DNA of 64,000 nt from Tetrapyrgos nigripes (Eukaryota > Basidiomycota > Agaricomycetes > Agaricales > Campanellaceae), in the NCBI GenBank assembly GCA_013368315.1, contig JAACJM010000048.1, forward strand, positions 124,001-188,000. The letters are read 5' to 3'. A program made the position numbers and the translations under genes. The notes below the pieces were generated by a model, which saw only the letters and a list, made by a program, of their open reading frames with translations, had not been told where the DNA came from and made no database searches. Each line of letters starts with the position of its first letter. Position 1 is the stretch's first letter. Positions 55,146-64,000 of this stretch are shown in pieces.

Positions 55146-57477
55146 ATGCCTGACTCGTACACCTGGATGCAAATATTGGGCACCTTGCTGTCCGCTTGGG
55201 TTTTCTACGCTGTTCTGACAAAATTAAATGGGATTCTCAGTGCTTTCAAGCATCTAAGGTAAGAGCTCGGATTCCTCGACCATCATTTGCCTAATTTTAT
55301 GATTTCTGCCCGTAGTGACTGCCCTGGGAGAGGGTTGCTATGGATCCATCCTTTTCATCCTACGAGTCAGCTTGCTGCGGTCGTCTATCCTTTCAAAGGT
55401 TGGATTGGACATTACTATGGAAACTTCGCTAGTGAGCCCCTCGCTATCCTTCAAAGTCAGCACCGATACTCATATATGAATCAGTGTACGCAAAATACCG
55501 AAGTGCCTGCATATCTTCGGTTCTAGTACCCAAAGGAGTTCCGATATTTTGGGTTGCAGACGCTCCATCAATCCAAGTTGTTTCCACTGACAAGACCGCT
55601 TTTGATAAAGATATGGGCTTTGTGAGGCTTATTCGCGTCGAATCATCTAATGAACTGACCTACCCTAAACAGTACAAAAAAGGGTTGGAATTTTACGGTC
55701 CTAATATCATTGCCAGTCAAACCGCAGGCTGGAAACGCCATAGAGTTGTTTCTAACCCAGCTTTCAACGAAGTGAGTCCATGGTGTCTTTCGCATCTACC
55801 GCATCTACCAGCTTATTTGAAACACATTTTTCGTCCTCCTTGGCAGTCTCTCAACGCCTTTGTATGGCAAGAAACTGTACGCAGTGTTGCCGGTTGGCTG
55901 GTAGAGAAAGACCCTGGCACGGATTCTGAGTTTCCGATCCAGACCGTTCCATCTTTCTCCAAGGTACGTTACTAAGGTCTTCACCCCATGAAAAACTCCC
56001 TAATTACCAGCATTTTAGCTCGCACTGTCCATCTTCGTTCGCGCAGGGTTCGGTCTGGCTGAGGGCTCAACTGACCAAGACAAGTTGCTCAAGACCTTGC
56101 GAGCTGTTTTCGACAATAGTGCCATAAGAGGGATCATCCCTGACTGGATATTTACTCTTACAAGTGCAGTCTATATCCCCGTCATTTCTCCGTATCTCAG
56201 AGAGACGCTCCGAGTTTACGACGATTTCGAGAGGATGTCTATGGAAGCCGTTTCCAACGCGCGTGCAGATGTGGTTGGGAAATCCAAGGTTATGGGTGCT
56301 AGTGGTGCTTTGTTACGGAATTTGGTCAAAGCCAATCTAGACGTTTACGATAATGAAAAAGCTGAGGGGGATAGAACTAGGAATATGTTGACTGACCGAG
56401 AGTTAATCTCGGACATGTTTGTGCGGCTTTCTCCCCATTAATTCCTCAAACACTCCCTGACTATGTCCTCTGCAGATGTTCTTTGGCGCAGGATACGGTA
56501 ATCTACTCGTTTCCCAGATGTCCCCTGGAATAGGCTCAAAGTATCTCTTCTCATATCACAGAAACCACTGCAAATACCATGTCCTTCATATGTGCGGTCT
56601 TGGCTCTTTATCCTGATATACAGCAAAAGGTATTTGAGGAAACGAAGTCTATTTGGCCGAATGGTGCGCCTACTGACGTAGACGAGGCGGTAAGTGTTGC
56701 AACCGTGTTTAACTGGAACAGTGGAGACTGACAATTGCGTATCGTTTTAGGACCACAAACAAACTTTCCCATCACTGGTGCGCCATCTCAGTATACCAAA
56801 CGAATAACTTTCTCACTGAGCATATGCGGCAAAATTATAGATATACTGTACAGCAGTATTCAGGGAATCGCTGAGATTATACCCCATAGTCTCGCGACTG
56901 GGACGCGTAGTAATCAAAGATACCATTCTCAGATCCTATCGCCTGAATGCAAGCGACGAACCTGAACCATTCGATGTGCCAATCAAAAAAGGCAGCGAGG
57001 TCGTCCTGGATCTTGCGGCCGTTCACAGGAATCGTGAGTGTCTGTTATTTACATACATACACCCATACTCATCTTCTTCTCTTAAAAGCGATTTACTGGG
57101 GAGCCGATGCAGAAGAATTCAAGCCTGAGCGTTTCATTGACACAGATTCCTATCGCTGGCCTCGAGATGCATGTAAGTCTCTCGTTTTACTAACGTTTCT
57201 CACTGATATTGACAGTCTCCGTTTGACTTGACGCCGTGTTTTGCAACGCATAGTCCTGGGGTTCTCTGCAGGCTATCGAAATTGTATCGGTCAGAAATTT
57301 GCTGTGGTTGAAGGCGTATGCATGCTAGCCCACATTGCCAGAGGATACGAGATTCTAGTCCCAAAGCATCTAAGGGATCGGCCATTTGAAGAGCAGAGAA
57401 CGCATATGCTGAAATGGAGGCCCTTCCTTACGAACTCCGTGGTGAATCCTGAAGTCGTATTCTGTAGACGGTCCTAA
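55146..57477 (+). CDS. Cytochrome P450 monooxygenase, copy B
   Basis: Paralog of 47819-50121 with the same exon layout and no visible defects. Anchor LGTLLSAWVFYAVLT, then LLWIHPFHPTSQLAAVVYP, AKYRSACISSVLVPKGVP, KKGLEFYGPNIIASQTAGWK and WQETVRSVAGWLVEKDPG. The I-helix is FFGAGYETTANTMSF, the K-helix AVFRESLRLYPIVSRLG (ExxR), then FKPERFIDTDSYRWPRDA and the heme loop FSAGYRNCIGQKFA. The intron at about 55622-55672 has a good donor (GTGAGG) and acceptor (AAACAG), and splicing gives FDKDMGF-YKKGLEFYGPN. The stop is at 57475-57477. The F-box gene starts 390 bp downstream. The substrate is unknown; membrane-bound, needs CPR as electron donor. Confidence 0.92.
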
Positions 57478-57866
57478 CGCTACATGTATGATTCGTTTAC
57501 TATCCGACGCAAGAAACTTTCTCCTTAGCATTTGCCCTTTTGAGTGAAATTGTATCAATTGAATTTTGATGAGTGGATGTGTACATTTCAGGACAGGACC
57601 CTCGTTCCGGAATAAGTGTCCAAAGTATAGTCTAGATAGAGTCTTGAAAGTGACCTTTCTTGGAGTGCCATGCCAGTCTTTCGCCGCTCGCGTGTCTATA
57701 TGACCGAGGGACCGGTGGCGTCGTCGGATCCGTGCGATGCCCACACGTGGTGATCAACGTGTTAGCCTTGTTCTTCTACTTACACCATCGATTTTGCCCA
57801 ATCCTCCAGGACCACTGGCTGCAGGGCTACACAAGTGCACTGAAAAACACCCTATTTGCATGTACA

Positions 57867-60013
57867 ATGGCTCCAGTAGGCGCAAAACTAAGCATGCAAC
57901 AGCTAGTTGATGCTATATTGTACAAGACCACAAGGCGTGCTGGGAAGTAAGTAAAACTTATCTCACAGTCGGCGGCAAACGCTCTGATTTACTGACCTGC
58001 TGTCTGTCCTAGGGCGTATAAGTACTCTGTTCCAGAGGTAATGCTCTTTTACATTTCAATTTATGCCTTCGGTCATTTCAGTGCGCTGACGAATTGGTAT
58101 GTATCTTCCTTATGGAATATCAGCTCGACGTCATGGAGCAGAAGCTTCAAGTCGCTGTATCTCTTCTACGTGGTGCTCGGAATGCCATCCAGCCTATCAA
58201 CAAGCTTCCTCCAGAGCTTCTATCACTCATATTCGGGGAATTGCAGCAGGAACTTCCCAGCTTCCTTCCGATGCTGGAAGGAGGCCCAGGTCCTGTACCT
58301 GTCTACGCCTACGACAATCAGCACAAGGATTGGTTGAGGCTTCTTCACGTCTGCAGGCAGTGGAGAGGTATCCTTGCTACTTCTCCTCATCTTTGGTCCA
58401 CCATCGACAGTGGGCTGATTCCAGCAACGTTCTTGAAACGTTCTATGGCTGCGCCACTGACCGTCTACCTTGGAGTACGGGCTCAGGAGATCAGTCATAA
58501 ACTCCTCACAAATGTGCTCCATAACTCGTCGCGGCTGGAAGAATTCCATCTCTCCACCGATGGTTGGGATGGCGCGCCTATTTACCAGTCCCTATCCTCC
58601 TTTTCATCGGCAGCACCATTGTTGACCAGCTTGACAATCCTAACAGACGGAGAGCAGGCCATTGATGGTGTCCTTCCCGTGGTATTCGCCGGAGAGACAC
58701 CCAATCTGAGGCAGCTTTGCTTAAAGCACTTCACTTCGTGGCCTTCTAACAGCTTCGAGTGTCTTACTCACCTCTGCCTTTATAATCAGCATGAATCTAG
58801 TCGACCCACTACGTCTGCTTTTCTAGACTTTCTGGCCTCTTCCCCTCGGTTGCAGAATCTATCTCTCGTTCAAGCAGGTCCCACCCGATCAGACGATGCA
58901 CCTATTCCACGCGACAAACACGTTTCTCTCCCTTTTCTGAAGGAATTTAACATCGGCGACTGGCCTTCAGCTCAACTCATCTCACGCTTGCTCACTCACC
59001 TAATGCTGCCTTCCACAACGGACATGTATATTTGGGGTGACCCTCTCAACAACACCGATGATGATCTTTCACTTCTTTTACCAGCAGACATTTCCTGTCT
59101 CCGCAACATCCACGATATCAAAAGGTGGTATTTTGCCCGCCAGCCTCGAGTCATTCTCGACACGCCATTCATTGCTGTAACCGGCTCACCACGTACACTA
59201 TACATGTATGGAACGTTCTCCTACTCTCAGATCCATCCTGTTATCTCCTCATACCCTCTCGGCCAAGTGCATACACTTGGCGTACGAGATAGCTGTGGAA
59301 TGGGTAATCGAATGCCACAGACAATGTGGACCGAAATTTTTGAGAAGGTGCCTCTGCTCGAATCTTTACAGATTTTAGCATTCAGGTCCTTCTCTATCAC
59401 GAGGACAGTACTGACTGCTCTTATGCCGTATGGGTCTCCATCATCGCCTTCTGTTCTCTCGCCATGCAATGGCAACTCGTCGGAGTTGGGTTCGGATCAC
59501 GACTCTTCAAGCAGTGGCAGAGGCGGCTCACGTCCAACCAACACCGATCGCGTCCATGACACGTCCGATCTCGACGTCAAACCATCGTCTTCCGCGGCTG
59601 CTCTACGGGTGCTTTGCCCGCTCCTCCATACCCTCACAATCGAACACGACTGTTCATTACCCGCCTACTTCATTTCCACCGTTGCTTCCTCGCGTGCTGC
59701 GTTGGGATCCCCAATTTCCCACTTGAAAGTTCTGGTTTTTGACCGACACCCTTATGATTCGCGTGCTTCCTCGGAAGCAGGTGGCGATAGAGACGATAGC
59801 GAAGCAGATGAAGAGTACCTGGTGTATATGATGGACACGGAGGACCATAAACGATTACTGACCAGAGGTGTGGGTCAAAAAGCGGAAGACGATTCCGAGA
59901 CTGGCCCACTGCGAGAGGTGATATTTGAGTACAACATTCCGTTGTCTATGAATATCGTACCAGAGACCTGGCCAACTAGAGTTTGGGAATGGACAAGGAG
60001 GATGCATGTCTGA
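57867..60013 (+). CDS. F-box protein with long LRR-like region
   Basis: Start at 57867 (ACA-ATG-GCT). Two small exons give MAPVGAKLSMQQLVDAILYK and KYSVPE, joined to CADEL. The next segment (VCIFLMEYQLDVMEQKLQ) is read straight through; treating 58097-58123 as an intron would need only 27 bases and is unlikely. The F-box is at about residues 70-110 (INKLPPELLSLIFGEL, then LHVCRQWRGILATSPHLW). The remainder is a long leucine-rich tail typical of Agaricomycete F-box proteins (LTSLTIL, LRQLCLKHFTSW, LQNLSLVQAG). A low-complexity Ser/Asp insert (DHDSSSSGRGGS) lies near residue 520. It is presumed to be an SCF adaptor. Its first exon exists in truncated form at 50484. Confidence 0.85.
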
Positions 60014-60304
60014 TATTTAGTTCTCGGTGCCTGGTCTGTATACTATTTACCTGTTGTGCATGACCCAAGGTGCGGCTAAGCACAGCTCACACTACTATGA
60101 ATGCCTCCGGTTTTTCTTCCGACGTCTTATCCGTCTTCTCTTGGTCTCGAGAAATGGTCTCGGCGAGATCATTCCTCGTTGTGCGTGATCAAAGGCAATG
60201 CGACATTTCAAAATGCTTTCCTTCATTTTTGCAGGGTTTGGAATCGCCATTCCCCCTTCCACTTGACCATCGTCTCAAGTTGGAAATCCTATTCATCCTC
60301 AAGG

Positions 60305-62706
60305 ATGCCTCCACGTAAACCGTTCCAGTCTCAATCCTCCGTTCGACCAGAGGAGTGCAGTCTGCTTAGAAGTAGCTCTCCTGGAAAGCCCATCTCGAGC
60401 GTGCGTACACGAGTTGTTGAAGTCTCACTCCATTACTCAATCTTATATCTTCAGGGTTCTTACTATCCCGTCGAAAGTCGCATCTCTTCCAAGGTATTCT
60501 TATTCAGTCTCCGGTGTCGACGTAGCCTCATATCTATCCCCAGTTCTCCTTGACTGCCGACCCGTTGACCTGGGGGACAGTGATACTCGCTGACACTCCA
60601 GAAGATGACGATCATTTGCACGACCCCTCCCGGAAAGACGATCTGAAATCCTTATTCTCCATCCGGACTTCCACGGATACAGTTTGCTTGGGAATAGTTG
60701 TTGTCGCGGTGCTTGCGCTTTTGTGAGTCGCACTCTTAAGAGTCTCGTTATTTGTTCTGACTAGATTTTGACCTCTAGCATTGGATATCCCATCATATAT
60801 CACTTCACTCGAACTCCTTATTCCAGAAACGGAGGCTTCAATCTTGGTGGTGCAAACGCAACTGGTCAAGTACGTTCATACTCTCTTGTTGCATCATTCT
60901 GGCCTCTGACCAAACGCTGCTCGCAATGTAGGTCCCATCCTTCGTTTATTTTGGCCTAATAGACCCAGATACACCACAGGAAGCTTACACACTTGTATCA
61001 TATACTGATTCCTCCGACACGCTACAGTTAGTGTTTAGTGATGAATTTGACAAAGATGGGAGGACCTTTTATCCTGGGGACGATCCATTTTGGGAGGCTG
61101 TCGATCTTCATTATTGGGGTGTAAGTCGTGATTCAGTTCGAGTGCTGGATAATACCTGACATTCCATCTACAGACTAACAACCTCGAATGGTATGATCCC
61201 TCAACTATCACCACGCGGAATGGCGCCTTGGAGATTAAACTTTCGATCGAGAACCCTGAACTAAATCATAACATGACCTATCATGGCGGCATGTTGATGG
61301 GCTGGAACAAATTCTGCTTCACCGGAGGATTAATGCTGGCCTCAGTCTCACTGCCCGGAGCTAACAGTGTCAGCGGGTGAGTATCTTTCGCTGGTTGAGT
61401 CTGACCGAAGTACTAAACTGCGTTTCATCAGCCTATGGCCCGCTGTGTGGACACTGGGAAATTTGGGTCGAGCAGGTTATGGTGCTTCATTGGAAGGAAT
61501 GGTACGCATATCTGCTCAGGTTCTTCTGTCTTCCGCATTTTCTGAATTCATTTCCATAGTGGCCTTATTCCTACGACTCCTGTGACGTTGGTACTTTACC
61601 AAATCAAACCCTGAACGGTCTTCCAGTAGCTGCCACCGAAAATGGAGATGCTAGCAAGGGTGGCGTTTTGTCTTACCTTCAAGGCCAACGCCTCTCGCGA
61701 TGTACTTGTCCCGGCGAATCACATCCGGGCCCCACTCACTCGGATGGCTCATATGTGGGCAGGGCAGTGCCTGAGATAGATGCCGTCGAGGCGCAGGTAC
61801 GCTACATTACAACTTCAAAGAATGACTGTTATACGACCTTTCAAGAACAGGTTGAGGCTGGGATAGGTCATGTTTCCCAGTCTGGACAATGGGGGGTAAG
61901 TGGAATTCGCTCTGACCGTAGACAACTGCTTATTCCTTTCATTTCTAGCCATACAACGCCGGATACCAATGGTCAAACCGTACTCCCACTGATTATGTTA
62001 TATACAACCGAAGTATTACTCATCTGAACTCCTGGAAGGGATCAGTTTGGCAGCAAGCGGCTTCGGCTGTCTCTATGACTGGTGCGTCTCTTCTTGATGG
62101 TCAGCCTTTGCGCGAAACTGATCTTTTACGACGTAGATCAGGATTGCTATGAGCTAAATACAGGATGCTTTTCTACTTATGGGTTCGAATATCTTCCAGG
62201 CTTTGACGACTCATATATAACCTTCATCAACAACAACCGAGCTTCCTGGACGGTCAAACAGTCTGCGCTAGACCCAGATTCAGAGACTGAAGTTTCCACC
62301 AGATTAATCAGTCGTGAACCTATGGTGCGTCGACCCTTCCAAGTGAAAGTCTGAACATGAACATTCTTATACGCGTGCTTAGTACATGATCGTCAACCTT
62401 GGCCTGTCGGAGGGCTTTTCTTGGATTGACTACGCAAATCTGACATTTCCCACAACGATGAGAGTAGATTGGATTCGTGTGTATCAACACCAGGATAAGA
62501 TAAACATCGGTTGTGATCCAACGGATTTTCCAACGGCAGCGTACATTAACAAGTATATTTTCTTGATCCACATTTCAAAGCATTCACTCAACTTCGTTTA
62601 CAATATTAGGTTCCAGGAGGCGTATACAAACTGGAATTTGACTACGTGGGTCGACAGTTACGGCCAGACGATTCCGAAAAATAGGCTGGTAGACCAGTGT
62701 AACTGA
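60305..62706 (+). CDS. KRE6/SKN1-type beta-1,6-glucan synthesis protein (GH16)
   Basis: Type II membrane protein of the secretory pathway needed for cell-wall beta-1,6-glucan. A Ser/Pro-rich cytoplasmic head leads to a membrane span (VCLGIVVVAVLALFIGYPII). The lumenal domain begins PDTPQEAYTLVSYTDS and continues LVFSDEFDKDGRTFYPGDDP, AVDLHYWGTNNLEWYDPSTI, MTYHGGMLMGWNKFCF and ALWPAVWTLGNLGRAGYGAS-like (here GLWPAVWTLGN). The GH16 active site ExDxxE appears as EIDAVEAQ (about 61775-61798). CSTYGFEYLPGF-type and DWIRVYQHQDKINIGCDP segments follow, then GQTIPKNRLVDQCN. Asn-glycosylation sites are frequent. Around ten introns; the ATG at 60305 is the first in frame. All family landmarks are present. 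Confidence 0.92.
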
Positions 62707-63159
62707 GCAGGCGTGGACGTATTCTTACTTTAGCTTTCAAGTAGTGACAATATACAAGGACAGTGTTGGGACAGTTTCGGGACAGTCTTGTACTTAGTTT
62801 GGTTACAAAGGTCTTAGGTTGCCTCCGGTCAAAAGGCCCAAAGTTTTTTATGTAGCAATTCCTGTCTTGGACATAAGCTCATTTCGATGTGAAAGTTTTA
62901 GCCAAATTTTAGGCCAAAGAAATTTAGGCACGTATTGCTCGCTCCTGAAGGCCTGTGAGGCCTCTGAGACGCCAGCCGCGCGTCATTATCAAACCAAACA
63001 CGTGATGACTCGCTTCGAGTCTTCGACCAGACACACGCAATCTTTCACCCACCTTGTATCTCAATGAGCACTCTTCTCTGGAAAATATCTCTAAAACTTG
63101 ACTACAGTTCTTGATCAGCTGCAACAGATGGCAGTGTTGGGTCTCAGGCTGTCCATCAA
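62707..63159. other. Intergenic, no gene seen
   Basis: Downstream of the KRE6-type gene. A short repeat of GGGACAG occurs at 62766-62790. No coding signal before the transposon end at 63160. Confidence 0.4.
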
Positions 63160-63703
63160 TAGTGACGTGCAAGCCCTAAGCCAGCCTTAAAAGCCCTGGC
63201 CAAGCCCAGCTTTTGAAGAGGGCTTGAGCCTAGGGCCCGGCTTGGATTTCTTCAAGCCCTGGGCCCGAAGCTCAGGCCGCGGCTTTCAGTGACCTACAAG
63301 GCCTGCTAGCAAATTCCGTAAGACTGACAAACTCTTTAAAAAATTTGCACACATTTGAAATTTGGCGTTTCAGCTCTTGGACCCATGCCGCGTAATAGAT
63401 TCCTCCTCCTCCTCCTTATCCTTTGAGACGAACTATTTGGTCGCCGGGCCGGCTGCCCATCTTGTTTTGGCATCCCAGGGTTAGTATTACATAAGCTCAG
63501 TAGCAGTCACTAACTCACTCCGCTTGCAATACACCTTAGATTCAGATTATACCGACTTGATATCGACGATTTGTCGTGCTTTTCTGGATCGATGGGATCA
63601 CCATAATCTGAGCATAGGCCTGTGTTTCTAGTGGGCCTAAGCCCTATGAAGTCGAGCCCAAGCCTGGGCTTCTGACCTGAGCCAGGCCCGCACAGAGTCA
63701 CTA
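63160..63703. mobile_element. Non-autonomous hAT-like element, 544 bp
   Basis: The ends TAGTGACGTGC (63160) and inverted TAGTGACTCTGTGC (ending 63703) match. The flanking eight bases TCCATCAA and TCTGTCAA agree at six positions, a decayed 8-bp duplication. GC-rich blocks of repeated AAGCCC/GGGCTT motifs lie just inside both ends (63171-63290 and 63621-63690) around an AT-richer core without ORF. The design is the same as in the element at 27214-27827, with different motifs. Confidence 0.7.
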
Positions 63704-64000
63704 TCTGTCAAGGCTCTTCCGTAACCCCAGAAGCATTCTTAGGGAGTAAAGACGAAAGATCTTGCGTGCTGACTACCTTCTTCAGATTCCGGGTCGGGGC
63801 CTTTTGAGAGTAACTTTCAAATCCTGATTCAGGTTCGTTTGAACCGACTTTTTCTCTATTGCTGACCATACAAAGGAACCCCGTGCGTCGTATGCTTGAA
63901 AACTTTGTGAAAACTTGACCGGTCACCGTGCTGTACTTTCTCCCAACTTTCTCCAATCGTATCATTCGATCTATTCAGAGCCAAAGCCTGCGGCCTACTT
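63704..64000. other. Right edge, no gene recognised
   Basis: A minus-strand frame at 63708-63965 has no known motif. Nothing else is visible. Confidence 0.3.

Larger units (their letters stand above)
54149..57942 (+). repeat. Segmental duplication, copy B (source copy)
   Basis: Contains the P450 at 55146-57477 and runs into the intact F-box gene at 57867. Because the F-box exon is whole here and broken in copy A, this copy is the source. A MITE at 54277-54457 makes it longer. Confidence 0.85.

Noticed and set aside
58097..58123. 27-base intron in the large F-box gene
   Set aside because: Too short for fungal splicing, and reading through keeps the frame without a stop.
1..62706. Secondary-metabolite gene cluster built from three P450s, an MFS transporter and an NmrA-like reductase
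   Set aside because: No polyketide, peptide, terpene or other backbone enzyme is visible and the genes are interspersed with housekeeping genes.

Overview
This window comes from a filamentous fungal nuclear genome, almost certainly an Agaricomycete (mushroom-forming Basidiomycota). Nearly every real gene is split by many short introns (about 45-80 bp) with GT..AG ends. The gene content is typical of that group: expanded P450s, F-box/leucine-rich-repeat-like families, an AIG1-type GTPase and a KRE6/SKN1 glucan-synthesis enzyme. No rRNA, CRISPR or bacterial-style operon is present.

Layout. (1) 1-20.9 kb is a compact housekeeping block: a P450 cut by the left edge, two tandem F-box paralogs, a DENND6-type Rab exchange factor, an RRM protein of the CPSF6 type, ERO1, an AIG1-like GTPase, an MFS transporter and SPT2. 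Intergenic spaces are short and one start-to-start gap is only 77 bp. (2) 21.5-46.8 kb is a transposon island. It holds a TIR element with a broken DDE transposase, a fold-back MITE, a hAT-type non-autonomous element with a perfect 8-bp target duplication, a decayed WrbA-like flavoprotein fragment, a broken gene of unknown family, a 4.8-kb element with very long inverted arms, a minus-strand Ty3/gypsy remnant with one LTR, and a plus-strand Ty1/copia remnant interrupted by a solo gypsy LTR. (3) 47.2-58 kb holds two paralogous P450 genes in a duplicated segment of about 3.3-3.8 kb. An NmrA-like reductase gene and a small two-span membrane-protein gene lie between the copies. (4) 57.9-64 kb holds a large F-box gene, a KRE6/SKN1 homolog and a terminal hAT-like non-autonomous element.

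How the genes relate. The housekeeping genes serve separate systems: ER disulfide formation (ERO1), Rab/membrane traffic (DENND6), mRNA 3'-end processing (RRM protein), chromatin (SPT2) and cell-wall beta-1,6-glucan (KRE6). The 47-58 kb block (two P450s, an NmrA-like reductase, a second P450 family at the left edge) could contribute to oxidative metabolism, but no backbone synthase is visible, so no biosynthetic cluster is claimed. The duplicated P450 segment carries a truncated copy of the first F-box exon, which gives the direction of duplication. It also contains a TA-flanked MITE in one copy whose empty site can be read in the other.

Coordinates of multi-exon genes run from start codon to stop codon. 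Exon joins were inferred by eye from splice signals and family conservation and were not checked against RNA.
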